Source of the DNA: an uncultured Gammaproteobacteria bacterium
GTDB lineage: Bacteria; Pseudomonadota; Gammaproteobacteria; Arenicellales; JAANXG01
Direction: 5' to 3'
DNA: 64,000 nt
Assembly: GCA_947259175.1 (NCBI GenBank)
Contig: CAMYKW010000003.1
Location: 54,719-118,718 of the forward strand
Positions within the stretch are counted from its first letter, which is position 1. The number at the start of each line of letters is the position of its first letter. Below the pieces are notes generated by a model. The model was given only the letters and a program-made list of their open reading frames with translations. It made no database searches and had not been told where the DNA came from. Shown here one piece after another: positions 18,241 through 27,237 of the stretch. The translations under genes were made by a program, and so were the position numbers.

Positions 18241-19113
18241 TTGAAAACCCTCAAGCTTGGCATCCCCAAAGGCAGCCTGGAATCGGCCACCATAAACCTG
18301 TTTGCTCGCGCCGGTTGGGAAATACATTCGCGATCGCGGAATTATTTTCCTTATATCAATGACCCCGAACTCTCATGCGCCCTGGTCCGCTCCCAGGAAA
18401 TGGCGAGTTACGTCGCCAACGGCACACTCGATCTGGGTCTGACCGGCCTCGATTGGATCCTGGAAAGCGGCGCCGACGTCGTGGAAGTCTGCGATCTCGT
18501 CTATTCCAAGAGCTCCGATCAACCGTGCCGTTGGGTACTGGTGGTGCCCCAGGACTCTCCGATTCAGTCGCTGGACGATCTCAACGGCAAAAAGGTCGCG
18601 ACGGAACTCGTGAAGTTCACCCGCCGCTATCTGCAGGAGAAGGGCATCGATGCCGAGGTCGAGTTCTCCTGGGGAGCCACTGAGGCCAAGGCGGTGGAAG
18701 GACTGGTGGACGCGGTCGTGGAGATCACCGAGACCGGAAGCACGATCAAAGCCCACGGCTTACGCATTGTGTGCGATTTACTCCAAACTCACACGCGGCT
18801 TATTACCAACAGGGATGCGCTGAATGATCCCTGGAAGAAACAGAAAATTGATCAAATTGCCTTGCTGTTACAGGCATCCTTGCGTGCGCACCAAAAAGTC
18901 GCCCTGAGCATGAATGTTCCGGCGGACAAGCTCGACGCGGTGGTCACCATGCTTCCCAGCCTGCATGCGCCGACGGTGAACCGCCTCTACGACAAGGAAT
19001 GGGTGGCGGTGGAGACGGTTGTCGACAGTAGTGCGGTCCGGGATTTGATACCGCAATTGAGGGCTGCGGGAGCTGAGGGAATACTCGAGTATGAATTACG
19101 AAAGATCGTCTAG
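18241..19113 (+). CDS. hisG: ATP phosphoribosyltransferase, long form
   Basis: First enzyme of histidine synthesis, joining ATP and PRPP to give phosphoribosyl-ATP. The 290-residue length and C-terminal ACT-like regulatory part mark the long HisG type, which does not need HisZ. Visible signatures: LKLGIPKGSLESATINLFARAG at the start, GTLDLGLTGLDWI (about 61-73) and the PRPP-binding region VEITETGSTIKAHGL (about 161-175). The start is TTG at 18241, preceded by AAAGGA with good spacing; no ATG fits. The gene is followed by a DUF502 gene rather than hisD or hisC, so it is not in a complete his operon here. Feedback control by histidine is expected from the family. Confidence 0.95.
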   Translation: MKTLKLGIPKGSLESATINLFARAGWEIHSRSRNYFPYINDPELSCALVRSQEMASYVANGTLDLGLTGLDWILESGADVVEVCDLVYSKSSDQPCRWVLVVPQDSPIQSLDDLNGKKVATELVKFTRRYLQEKGIDAEVEFSWGATEAKAVEGLVDAVVEITETGSTIKAHGLRIVCDLLQTHTRLITNRDALNDPWKKQKIDQIALLLQASLRAHQKVALSMNVPADKLDAVVTMLPSLHAPTVNRLYDKEWVAVETVVDSSAVRDLIPQLRAAGAEGILEYELRKIV

Positions 19114-19250
19114 CCCTGCGGTCTGCACCCACCGGCAGCACGTGCCGAGGACCAGATTGATGGATCATATGTACATATTGCATTCACCCCCATCGGCCCG
19201 GGTACAGTTCGTGATAGCGGGTGTTCGGTGCTGGCCGGCGGTCGGCTAAG

Positions 19251-19946
19251 ATGAAAAAGCGCGCCTCCCGCACACCGCACATACAGCGCTATCTACTTGC
19301 CGGCGTATTGACGGTAATTCCGGTTTGGATTACCTGGATCGTCTTCAAGTTCGTGTTAACCCAGTTGTCCAATATTGGTACACCGTGGGTACGGGCCCTG
19401 GCATCCGGATTCCGTAAAACCGCCCCCAGCGTGTCAGAGTTCCTGCTCCACCCCTGGCTGCAACCGACGGTGGCGGTGATCGTAACACTTCTCGCGCTGT
19501 ACCTGCTCGGACTGATCACCACGCGTGTCGTGGGCCGCCGGCTGCTGAACAGCTTTGACAACCTGATGGTGCGCATTCCGATGGTCCAAAAAATTTATGG
19601 CGCCACCAAGAAACTGGTCGCCTCGCTTGGCGACAAGCCGCAGAAACTCGAACGCGTTGTACTGATCAGCTTTCCCAACAGAGACATGAAGACTGTCGGC
19701 TTCATCACCCGCGTCATGACAGACAAGACGGATGGCCGACAGATGGCCGCCGTGTATGTGCCTACCACACCCAATCCCACGTCCGGTTACATGGAGATCG
19801 TACCCGTGGAGCACCTGACACCCACGGACTGGACCGTAGAAGAAGCAATGACCTTCATCATGTCCGGTGGCGCAGTCGGACCCGATACCATTGAATACGA
19901 TCAGCAATGGGATGCCGTGGGATCACATCAGGAGATGTTGAAATAG
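19251..19946 (+). CDS. DUF502 family membrane protein
   Basis: A 231-residue protein with two transmembrane helices near the N-terminus (about 14-37 and 75-96) and a soluble C-terminal portion, matching DUF502. Typical features are YLLAGVLTVIPVWITWIVF, the segment RIPMVQKIYGATKKLV, and VYVPTTPNPTSGYMEIVP. The family's function is not established. I placed the start at Met 19251 (MKKRASRTPHIQRY) since it directly precedes the first helix; the frame is open to 19221. It follows hisG by 137 bases and converges on sufT, whose stop is 17 bases beyond. Confidence 0.85.
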   Translation: MKKRASRTPHIQRYLLAGVLTVIPVWITWIVFKFVLTQLSNIGTPWVRALASGFRKTAPSVSEFLLHPWLQPTVAVIVTLLALYLLGLITTRVVGRRLLNSFDNLMVRIPMVQKIYGATKKLVASLGDKPQKLERVVLISFPNRDMKTVGFITRVMTDKTDGRQMAAVYVPTTPNPTSGYMEIVPVEHLTPTDWTVEEAMTFIMSGGAVGPDTIEYDQQWDAVGSHQEMLK

Positions 19947-19963
19947 CGCTTTTCGGGCCGCGG

Positions 19964-20518
19964 CTAATACAACCCCGTTTTCAGTCTGGCCAAGTCAGAC
20001 ATCCGCTCCCGCGTCCACGGCGGATCAAACACCAACTCCACGTGTGCTGTGGATACTGACGGAATCAACTCTATTCTCTGCTGCACGTCTCGCGCCAGAA
20101 TCTCTCCCATGCCGCAGCTGGGCACGGTAAGCGTCATCTTGACATACACCTCGTGCATACCCTGTTCGCGAGTTTCAACACGACAGTCGTAGATCAGCCC
20201 CAAATCCACGACATTGACCGGGATTTCCGGATCGAAGCACGTCTTCATCTGTTCCCAAACGAGCCGTTTCACGTCTTCTTCCGAGGCACCGGCGGGAAGA
20301 TCGAGGGTGTCGGGCGGCGGGCGTTTCCCCAAGGCATCCGCGTCCTCGCCCGCGATACGAAACATCTTCCCGCGAACGTATACGGTAAAGCTGCCGCCCA
20401 GGGCCTGTACCAGGGTCCCGACCGTACCCTCAGGAAGGATCATATCCACACCCTGCGGCACGGCGACCACGGGACAATCTCGCCGCAGCGTTACCGTTTC
20501 GCTGTCTTTCTCATACAT
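19964..20518 (-). CDS. sufT: SufT-type iron-sulfur assembly protein (MIP18/DUF59)
   Basis: 184 residues from ATG 20518, which has GGAG upstream. N-terminal extension of about 90 residues (including PEGTVGTLVQALGGSFTVYV) precedes a MIP18/DUF59 domain with DPEIPVNVVDLGLIYDCRV and VYVKMTLTVPSCGMGEILARDV, the latter holding the family's conserved Cys. SufT helps maturation of iron-sulfur proteins, particularly when iron is scarce. In many genomes it is inside the suf operon; here it stands alone, so regulation must differ. The frame is open upstream to 20701, but that portion has no family similarity. Confidence 0.85.
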   Translation of the reverse strand: MYEKDSETVTLRRDCPVVAVPQGVDMILPEGTVGTLVQALGGSFTVYVRGKMFRIAGEDADALGKRPPPDTLDLPAGASEEDVKRLVWEQMKTCFDPEIPVNVVDLGLIYDCRVETREQGMHEVYVKMTLTVPSCGMGEILARDVQQRIELIPSVSTAHVELVFDPPWTRERMSDLARLKTGLY

Positions 20519-20816
20519 GGCGGTCTCCGCTGTTAATTTAGATAACTTACCACTGTTGCGCTTTTTGCCGCCAGCCGTGAAGCCGGTGGCAAACGATAGA
20601 CTATCTCCAACTGCCGGCGTCGCGCGTCGATCGCAGAGTTGGCCGCACTCCTTGCGACTTTGAAGCTGATGCGTGAGAGAATTTTCGAGACCGCCGGCCA
20701 CCGGAAATCGAACGTTGGCCCTACAGGGAAGTTCTTGCCCCGGGTCCCGGGTATTTGCCCTCGGTTCAGCCCACCCCGCTTTAACTCCCGTATTCTTGAA
20801 CGGCGGTGTGTCGATC

Positions 20817-21254
20817 CTACCAGTTTATTTTGTCCTGGTTGATCAATGATTGCACCCGCTGCGTGTGCTTCCCGGTGAGATCGCTCTTGCTGCTATTCGA
20901 GTACAAATACACCTGGATCCGGTAGTCCCGATTCGCCGACAAACCCCGCACCGGCTGGGAGAAAAAACGGAACCGGTGTTCCCCGCCAGCAACAACATGG
21001 GTAGCGATATCCGGATCCCCACCGCGCGGATCCGGGAACCTGGCCTCAATGACACTCCCTGGTGAAATCGCTTTTAGTTTGCGCAGCGTGATCGCAAACC
21101 TGATGGTCTTTTTCGACTTTGATACAACAAAACCGGCGCCAGCGGTCGCAAAAAACTCCGATGTCTGGGGTTTGGGGGGCTGCGCAAACGCGGTCAACGC
21201 GATTATTCCGCAGATCGCGGCGAGACTTCCGACCTTTATTTTCAGATACGGCAT
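20817..21254 (-). CDS. secreted hypothetical protein
   Basis: 145 residues from ATG 21254 (an in-frame GTG at 21266 is an alternative). The N-terminus is a classical signal peptide (YLKIKVGSLAAICGIIALTAFA) with cleavage near Ala-Gln-Pro. The mature part, rich in strands, includes TIRFAITLRKLKAI and DYRIQVYLYSNSSKSDLTG, and looks like a small beta-sandwich. No family recognised. It lies downstream on the same strand from the ion-channel-like gene, 207 bases away. Confidence 0.6.
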   Translation of the reverse strand: MPYLKIKVGSLAAICGIIALTAFAQPPKPQTSEFFATAGAGFVVSKSKKTIRFAITLRKLKAISPGSVIEARFPDPRGGDPDIATHVVAGGEHRFRFFSQPVRGLSANRDYRIQVYLYSNSSKSDLTGKHTQRVQSLINQDKINW

Positions 21255-21473
21255 TGGAATACCCACGGCGTTACGTCTTATTGATTATTACACCCGGCAC
21301 ACCGGGCCCGCTGACGAAAACGAAATGACGGCCGGACCGGGTCCATGCTTCTACGCTTACCCCGACTTACATCGTCGTCGCCCCGGTCGTTTCTCGATAA
21401 CGGCCGGACAAAACTAATCGAATCAATCAAAACTCCAGCAAGGCCGCCACATCGACGGGCCGCTGGTGGTGTG

Positions 21474-21959
21474 TTATCTGGATTGTTTCTTCTTGATGCG
21501 TTCAACATGCATAATGAGTGTGTCGACGGTCTTTTTCAGCAGATCGAGTTCGTCGATGGTGAGATCGTCCAACTGTTCGAGGTTGTATTCAATAGTATCG
21601 ATTATTCGTTTTGCGGGTCGCTGCATGGGCCGCATAAAGTATCCGGTGATCGTAGCGACGATGGTGCCGAAAAAAAGCACTGATCCCACCACGATCCATA
21701 CCCCGCCGACCAACTGGGCCAAACCGGACTGAGGAGCATCGGCGATGCCGGCGGTAGAGAACGCGGCGATACCCCAGTACATGGCCTCGCCCAGAGACCT
21801 TATCGCCGTCCCTTCCACCGCACGTTCGGCCAGATACAGGGCTATTGAAAACACAATCCACAAGGCAATCAACAGCAGGATCATTTTCAGAAACGGTGTG
21901 TGCATAGAGACATCATGCATGAACCGTTTGAACCTGGTACCGCGTTTTGCTCGTCTCAT
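21474..21959 (-). CDS. two-helix ion-channel-like membrane protein
   Basis: 161 residues arranged like a bacterial two-transmembrane channel: helix 1 (about 24-45), a pore-loop helix with filter (58-75), helix 2 (82-107) and a C-terminal coiled coil (112-160, EYNLEQLDDLTIDELDLLKK). The loop reads AAFSTAGIADAPQSG, where a potassium channel would have Thr-Val-Gly-Tyr-Gly-Asp. The Tyr-Gly pair is replaced by Ile-Ala, so ion selectivity may be altered. Architecture is seen; channel function and ion are inferred. The gene upstream on the same strand is psiE (246 bases away). Confidence 0.65.
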   Translation of the reverse strand: MRRAKRGTRFKRFMHDVSMHTPFLKMILLLIALWIVFSIALYLAERAVEGTAIRSLGEAMYWGIAAFSTAGIADAPQSGLAQLVGGVWIVVGSVLFFGTIVATITGYFMRPMQRPAKRIIDTIEYNLEQLDDLTIDELDLLKKTVDTLIMHVERIKKKQSR

Positions 21960-22205
21960 AACCTCAGTCCGCGAATGATTCTTGAGATCCGGTTTTTGTG
22001 CCCATCGTTAAACGCCTATGATACGAGGTTTCTCCCGGCAAACGCTCCACTGCCAGCCGGCGCGGGACGGGGCGGGGTGTGCGAGACTACAGATTGCGCC
22101 TTGCCATCGATGCCCACACCGTTTGCACACATGTCACGAACACCCGGTCTCGTCGCTGAGACCATGCGTTTTCACGTGATCCGCTGTCGGTGTCGACTAT
22201 GGCGC

Positions 22206-22598
22206 CTACTCGTCCTTGGTATATGGATAACGAGCGTGACCATAACGGATTACCAGGATCGATAACGCCAATAACAACACCGCGCCGGCAACCGCAAGCA
22301 TCCGCCAATTGTCCAGCCCCTTCATATCCAGTATCAAATAGCGCGCCAACGCGACGATGGCGATATATATCGGTACCCGAATTGGAAGTTGCCCCGATTC
22401 GAGATACATCGCAATCATCGCCAGCACCTCGAGATAAATGAACAACAACAACAGATCGGCCAAAGTCACGGTGCGTTCGTCAATCATCCCCATGACCTCA
22501 ACGCTGACCGCATAGACCGTCGCCACCGCGATAACGACAAGCCCGATATCCTGGACGACGGTTAGCGATTTTTTACCGAGAGAATACGCATTTTTCAT
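22206..22598 (-). CDS. psiE: PsiE-family membrane protein
   Basis: 130 residues with four predicted membrane helices, matching the PsiE family (phosphate-starvation-inducible protein of E. coli). Indicators are VVIAVATVYAVSVEVMGM, LLLLFIYLEVLAMIAMYLES and LPIRVPIYIAIVALARYLIL. The role of PsiE is not known. A strong 11-bp stem hairpin (22627-22651) lies 29 bases upstream of its start. I could not find a convincing Pho box. Family assignment is good; regulation by phosphate is not shown by the sequence. Confidence 0.85.
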   Translation of the reverse strand: MKNAYSLGKKSLTVVQDIGLVVIAVATVYAVSVEVMGMIDERTVTLADLLLLFIYLEVLAMIAMYLESGQLPIRVPIYIAIVALARYLILDMKGLDNWRMLAVAGAVLLLALSILVIRYGHARYPYTKDE

Positions 22599-22626
22599 GA
22601 TTTATTGTCCTGAGATTCCGCGGTAA

Positions 22627-22651
22627 CCCCCGGCGGGTACCCCGCCGGGGG
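22627..22651. repeat. perfect hairpin upstream of psiE
   Basis: An 11-bp perfect stem (CCCCCGGCGGG and its complement) closing a 3-base loop. No T-run follows on either strand, so it is not a standard intrinsic terminator. It would lie in the psiE leader or mark the 3' end of the nrd/dcd transcript. Confidence 0.6.
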
Positions 22652-22743
22652 CATATTGCACCAATATTCTCTAGCGTCGAATCATACCTGAACGACTATG
22701 TTTCGCCGATGTCGACGTGGCGCGCATGCCGGACCAGAATATC

Positions 22744-22974
22744 TTAATAAAACTCCGCATCCTCAACCCATTTTCGCGCCAACGCCCGGTGCAACGCGTC
22801 CGTTCCCAGCGGCACGCGATCCATGAGTTCTATCGCCGGACGCAAGCGATGCTCGGAAAATCGCAGGTAGCGGGTCGGATTCCAGGCTCCACTACGATTT
22901 GGATCTGTGGGTATTTGTTCCGGCAACTCAGTCCCTCCAGGCGCGATCAACGCGCTATGCTTCGCAAGCGGCAT
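22744..22974 (-). pseudogene. remnant of a trans-aconitate methyltransferase-like gene
   Basis: A 76-codon frame after dcd on the same strand (stop of dcd 20 bases upstream). Its middle, SGAWNPTRYLRFSEHRLRPAIELMDRVPL, resembles the N-terminus of Tam-like SAM-dependent methyltransferases (Trp-X-Pro-X2-Tyr ... Phe ... Arg-X-Arg-Pro). The glycine-rich SAM-binding loop that should follow is missing and the frame ends after 20 unrelated residues. I read it as a truncated or internally deleted gene; a short functional protein is less likely. (The motif is given in two overlapping parts: WNPTRYLRFSEHR and RPAIELMDRV.). Confidence 0.45.
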
Positions 22975-22994
22975 GCGTCCGGTGAGCGGTGAAG

Positions 22995-24257
22995 TCAGGA
23001 CTTGAAGTGTTTGCTCAACTTGAGACCCTGGCGCTGATAATGGGAGTGGAGCTCTTCACCGTAGATCCTTTCGGGGGCTTCGATGAGCGGTTCATAGACC
23101 AGGCGGCCGACAATTTGACCGTGTTCGATCACGAACGGCACCTCGAAGGAACGTACCTCGAGCACTGCGCGCGCGCCTTGGCCGCCGGCGGCCGGATCTC
23201 CGAAGCCGGGGTCAAAAAAGCCCGCGTAGTGTACGCGAAACTCGCCCACCAGCGTGTCGTAGGCAAGCATTTCCGCGGCATAGCCGGCCGGTACCCGCAC
23301 CGGGTCTTTCGACGCCAAGATATAAAACTCGCCCGGGTCGAGGATCAAGCCAGCACCGTTGCGCCGGTAGACGGGCTCCCAGAAATCGTCGATCGCATAG
23401 TGGTGCTTTTTGTCGATATCGATCAGCCCGGCATGGCTGTTGGCCCGGTATCCGATAAGCCCGGTCTCGGGATCCCCGTGTACGTCAACGCGCACCGGCA
23501 CGCCCCGTTTGATGTCGTGTGCATCGAGGTTGTCTTCGACCAGGCGGTGCTCCTGTTGCAGCCGGCGCAGCACGTCGTCCGGCTTTGGCGGTTCCCCGCG
23601 ACGCACCCGCAATTGCCCCAGGCGCGATCCCTTGCGCACCAGAACGCTGAACGTGCGCGGTGCGATCTCGGCATACAGCGCACCCCAGTAGCCCGGGCGC
23701 ACGTGGTCGAATTCATTGCCATAATCAGTAATCAGGCGTGTGAACACATCCAGGCGCCCGGTGGAGCTTTTCGGGTTACCGGCGGCGGACAAGTCGTTGC
23801 TCAGATTGAGGCTTTCCATCAACGGGACGATGTAGACACACCCCTTCTCCAACACCGCGCCCCGGGTGGTGTCGATTTCGTGCATCGCCAGCGAGTGAAG
23901 CCGCTGGGTGACGGTGGCACGTTTGCCGGGCAGGAAGCTGGCCCGTACCCGGTAGGCGCGGTCTCCGAGCCGCAGATCCAGACTCGCCGGCTGTATTTGA
24001 TCATCGGCGATGGGCTCGCGCGCCTTGATCTCCCCACGGCGCACCAATTGCGTGAGCGACTGCGAAGGGAGCACGCCGGCGCCGCTAGCGGCTGCCGCCG
24101 GTTGCGAAAACTTGGGTTGTGTCACGTCGGCGGGCACCGACGTGACGGCAAGGGGTGGTGGCGATTGACGATGGATTCCATAGCGTTGAGCCTGCGGTTC
24201 GTCCTGATGAATGTTGTGGCGCGCCGCCTCGCCTTCGTCAACCGCAATTGGATTCAC
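22995..24257 (-). CDS. dcd: 2'-deoxycytidine 5'-triphosphate deaminase (DCD type)
   Basis: A 420-residue, double-length dCTP deaminase of the DCD family, forming dUTP from dCTP on the route to dTMP. The first domain holds QIQPASLDLRLGDRAYRVRA and KSSTGRLDVFTRLITD (the nucleotide-binding Ser-X-Gly-Arg loop); the second has GLILDPGEFYILASKDPVRV, HYAGFFDPGFG and LEVRSFEVPFVIEHGQ, repeating the dUTPase-like fold. A low-complexity extension of about 60 residues precedes the conserved start; an internal GTG at 24074 is possible but has no ribosome site. The gene overlaps nrdJb by 20 bases, so translation is probably coupled. The neighbourhood (RNR plus deaminase) fits deoxynucleotide supply. Confidence 0.9.
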   Translation of the reverse strand: MNPIAVDEGEAARHNIHQDEPQAQRYGIHRQSPPPLAVTSVPADVTQPKFSQPAAAASGAGVLPSQSLTQLVRRGEIKAREPIADDQIQPASLDLRLGDRAYRVRASFLPGKRATVTQRLHSLAMHEIDTTRGAVLEKGCVYIVPLMESLNLSNDLSAAGNPKSSTGRLDVFTRLITDYGNEFDHVRPGYWGALYAEIAPRTFSVLVRKGSRLGQLRVRRGEPPKPDDVLRRLQQEHRLVEDNLDAHDIKRGVPVRVDVHGDPETGLIGYRANSHAGLIDIDKKHHYAIDDFWEPVYRRNGAGLILDPGEFYILASKDPVRVPAGYAAEMLAYDTLVGEFRVHYAGFFDPGFGDPAAGGQGARAVLEVRSFEVPFVIEHGQIVGRLVYEPLIEAPERIYGEELHSHYQRQGLKLSKHFKS

Positions 24258-24948
24258 CGCAGTTGAGGCAGGTCATACAGCCGTCGAGCTTGACCACCGC
24301 TTTGGTGTGACATTTGGCGCACAACGATGCTCCCTCTGGATAATCGCTGTCTTCCGCGGTGGTTTTGCCGTTGGCTTGCTCGTATTTGTCCCGCGCCGCG
24401 TCGACGTGTTGCTGCTGGTTTGCATCCATCTCACAGTCCCCGAGCAAGCCAATCTCCTTCAAGTGGCACTCGATGATGTCGCCAAGCTCGGCTACCAAGG
24501 ACGGCATATATCGCCCGCCCTTCTTGAAATAGCCGCCACGCGGGTCGAACACCGAACGCAACTCTTCAACCAGGAAAGTCACGTCCCCGCCTTTGCGAAA
24601 TACCGCCGACATAATCCGCGTGAGCGCCACGATCCACTGAAAGTGGTCCATATTTTTTGAGTTGATAAATATTTCGAACGGCCGACGCAGCTCGTGTTCC
24701 GTACCGGGGTTGAGCACGATATCGTTAATGGTCACGTACATCGCGTGCTCCGAGCCCGGGGTCTTATTGACCTTGTATGTCGACCCCTCCAGCTTGGGCG
24801 GTCTTTTGAGCTTTTCGTGCATGTGAATGACGTCGGCCGTCGCGCGATCGTCGCCCGCCGGCGCATCCGCCTGCCGCCCGGCCTCCGGTGCGGCCTTGGC
24901 CTCCGGTATACCGTAATCCACAATTCGCTTATCAATCTTGATCGTCAT
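24238..24948 (-). CDS. nrdJb: NrdJb: C-terminal subunit of split class II ribonucleotide reductase
   Basis: A 236-residue partner of NrdJa. It has a TSCPD-type domain (YVTINDIVL, RRPFEIFINSKNMDHFQW, RIMSAVFRKGGDVTFLVEE; about residues 70-140) and a C-terminal tail with two CxxC pairs (CAKC near 213 and CMTC near 227, then CGESNCG). The cysteine tail normally re-reduces the active-site disulfide through thioredoxin or glutaredoxin. In Pseudomonas the B12-dependent reductase is likewise split into NrdJa and NrdJb. It is 34 bases after nrdJa and overlaps dcd, forming a tight operon. Confidence 0.9.
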   Translation of the reverse strand: MTIKIDKRIVDYGIPEAKAAPEAGRQADAPAGDDRATADVIHMHEKLKRPPKLEGSTYKVNKTPGSEHAMYVTINDIVLNPGTEHELRRPFEIFINSKNMDHFQWIVALTRIMSAVFRKGGDVTFLVEELRSVFDPRGGYFKKGGRYMPSLVAELGDIIECHLKEIGLLGDCEMDANQQQHVDAARDKYEQANGKTTAEDSDYPEGASLCAKCHTKAVVKLDGCMTCLNCGESNCG

Positions 24949-24982
24949 CTCATCTTACCTCTTCATGGCTGCCGCGGACTGT

Positions 24983-27145
24983 TTAGAAGCGGCCGTAGTA
25001 GCCCTCTTTCAGTGCATCGAACAAGTTGGCGGCGGTATGTGTCTCACCGTCATATTCGATCTCCTCGTTTCCCTTGGCGCTGACCACGGTGCCGTCATCC
25101 AGCACGAATTCGTATGTGGTATTTTCCAAATCCTTTTCCTTCACCAACACACCCTGGAACGCCTCGGGATTGAACCGAAACGTGGTGCAACCCTTCAGAC
25201 CCTGTTCATACGCGTACAGATAAATATCCTTGAACGAGTCGAACGGAAAATCGGTCGGCACATTGGCTGTTTTGGAGATGGACGAATCAATCCATTTTTG
25301 CGCTGCCGCCTGGATATCCACATGCTCCTTGGGCGTGATGTGGTCGGCAGTCACGAAATAATCCGGTAACTGTCGGTAAGGATCCTGGGAATCCGGATTC
25401 GCCTTCGGATTAATCAACTCGCGGTACGCCAGCAATTCGTACGAACATACCTCTACCTTTTCCTTGGTTTTTTTACCTTCACGGATTACGTTACGTGAAT
25501 AAACGTGAGCAAAACTCGGCTCGATGCCGTTGCTCGCGTTGTTGGCCAGCGACAGCGATATCGTTCCGGTGGGGGCGATGGAGCTGTGATGGGTGAATCG
25601 CGCCCCGACCTCGGTCAACTCGTCCACCAGCTGCGGTTCAACCGCGGCTATGCGCTGCATATAGCGGCTGTAGCGCGCGTGCAATACCTTACCCTTGACC
25701 GTATCGCCCACCTGATAACCATCGCGAACCATCTCCGGACGCTGGCGCAGCATTTTGCGGGTAACGGTAAAATCATCCTCCATCACCGGCGCCGGGCCTT
25801 TCTCTCGCGCCAACTCCAACGCCTGCCGCCAGCCGGTCACCGCCAGTTCGCGGGTGACCCGTTCGGTGAACGCCAACGACTCCGGAGCGCCGTACTTCAT
25901 ACGCAACATGGTGATCGTCGATCCGAGCCCGAGGTAACCCAAACCATGCCGCCGCTTGTACGCAATCTCATTACGCTGCTGTTCCAGCGGCAAGCCATTG
26001 ACCTCGACAACGTTGTCCAACATGCGCGTGAATACCGCAACCACATCGCGAAACTCGTCCCAGTCGAAGTGCGCCTGGTCGGTGAACGGTTCGCGCACAA
26101 AGCGAGTCAGATTAACCGATCCCAACAGACACGCCCCGTATTGGGGCAGACCCTGTTCCCCGCACGGATTACTGGCGCGTATGTTTTCGCAGTACCAGTT
26201 GTTATTCATCTCATTATACTTATCGATGAGCAGGAAGCCGGGCTCGGCATAATCGTAGGTGGACGACATGATCATGTCCCATAAGTGCCGAGCCTTGATG
26301 GTCTTGTAGACCCGGCACGCGACCCGGCCGGACTCGTCGCACACATACCCGTCGGTAACCGGCCATTCGCGCCAGATAAACCTGTCATTGTCGCTAAGAT
26401 CCATGTTTTCCGCCGTCACCTCCTCCTTGCAAACCGGGAACGCCAGTTTCCAGTCGGCGTCGTGCGTCACCGCCTGCATGAAATCTTCGCTGATCAGCAG
26501 CGACATATTGAATTGCCGTAATCGTCCGTTCTCACGCTTGGCGCGGATGAAATCCAACACATCGGGATGCCCGACGTCGAAGGTCGCCATTTGCGCACCG
26601 CGCCGGCCACCTGCGGAGGAGATGGTAAAACACATCTTGTCGTAGATATCCATGAACGATAACGGGCCCGAGGTGTACGCACCAGCGCCGCAAACATAAG
26701 CCCCCTTGGGCCGCAATGTGGAGAATTCGTAACCGATTCCGCAGCCCGCTTTGAGTGTAAGCCCGGCCTCAAAAACTTTACCGAGTATGCCGTTCATCGA
26801 ATCCTGGATGGTCCCGGATACCGTGCAGTTGATGGTTGAGGTGGCGGGTTTATGCTCCAGCGCGCCGGCGTTAGAAACAATTCTCCCGGCGGGAATCGCG
26901 CCATGACGCAGTGCCCATAAAAAACGCTCATTCCAATAAGCCTGTTTTTGGGAATCAGCCTCCACTTCGGCTAAGTTCCGCGCCACGCGCTGATAGGTAT
27001 CGTCGATGGTGACGTCGATGACATCACCATCTTTGCTTTTTAACCGGTATTTCTTGTCCCAGATATCCAGCGATGCAAGCTGCATCGGGACGTCGGATAC
27101 AGACACATTCTGTTCATAGTCATCATTGATATGCGCAATAGTCAT
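24983..27145 (-). CDS. nrdJa: NrdJa: adenosylcobalamin-dependent ribonucleotide reductase, catalytic subunit
   Basis: 720 residues; converts ribonucleotides to deoxyribonucleotides using a radical generated with coenzyme B12, independent of oxygen. Key pieces: STINCTVSGTIQDSMNG (about 105-121) with the first redox Cys, ASNPCGEQGLPQYGACLLGS (about 323-342) with the radical-site Cys and catalytic Glu, and APTGTISLSLANNASNGIEP. GCTTFRFNPEAF (about 654-665) provides the C-terminal nucleotide-loop signature. The C-terminal redox tail is missing because it sits on NrdJb. A roughly 260-base leader with several hairpins precedes it; I looked for a cobalamin riboswitch there and did not see its consensus. 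Confidence 0.95.
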   Translation of the reverse strand: MTIAHINDDYEQNVSVSDVPMQLASLDIWDKKYRLKSKDGDVIDVTIDDTYQRVARNLAEVEADSQKQAYWNERFLWALRHGAIPAGRIVSNAGALEHKPATSTINCTVSGTIQDSMNGILGKVFEAGLTLKAGCGIGYEFSTLRPKGAYVCGAGAYTSGPLSFMDIYDKMCFTISSAGGRRGAQMATFDVGHPDVLDFIRAKRENGRLRQFNMSLLISEDFMQAVTHDADWKLAFPVCKEEVTAENMDLSDNDRFIWREWPVTDGYVCDESGRVACRVYKTIKARHLWDMIMSSTYDYAEPGFLLIDKYNEMNNNWYCENIRASNPCGEQGLPQYGACLLGSVNLTRFVREPFTDQAHFDWDEFRDVVAVFTRMLDNVVEVNGLPLEQQRNEIAYKRRHGLGYLGLGSTITMLRMKYGAPESLAFTERVTRELAVTGWRQALELAREKGPAPVMEDDFTVTRKMLRQRPEMVRDGYQVGDTVKGKVLHARYSRYMQRIAAVEPQLVDELTEVGARFTHHSSIAPTGTISLSLANNASNGIEPSFAHVYSRNVIREGKKTKEKVEVCSYELLAYRELINPKANPDSQDPYRQLPDYFVTADHITPKEHVDIQAAAQKWIDSSISKTANVPTDFPFDSFKDIYLYAYEQGLKGCTTFRFNPEAFQGVLVKEKDLENTTYEFVLDDGTVVSAKGNEEIEYDGETHTAANLFDALKEGYYGRF

Positions 27146-27237
27146 ACTGCTTTTACCTACTTGTTATATTGCAACTAATTGACACCGGAGGCGCAGCGCG
27201 TCTCCCGGCACGACATTTGGAGGGATGAACCGCCGTA

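Noticed and set aside
22989..24266. Long plus-strand frame (425 codons) opposite dcd
   Set aside because: It is an antisense shadow of the well-supported dcd gene; composition is rich in Arg, His and Gln and shows no family.
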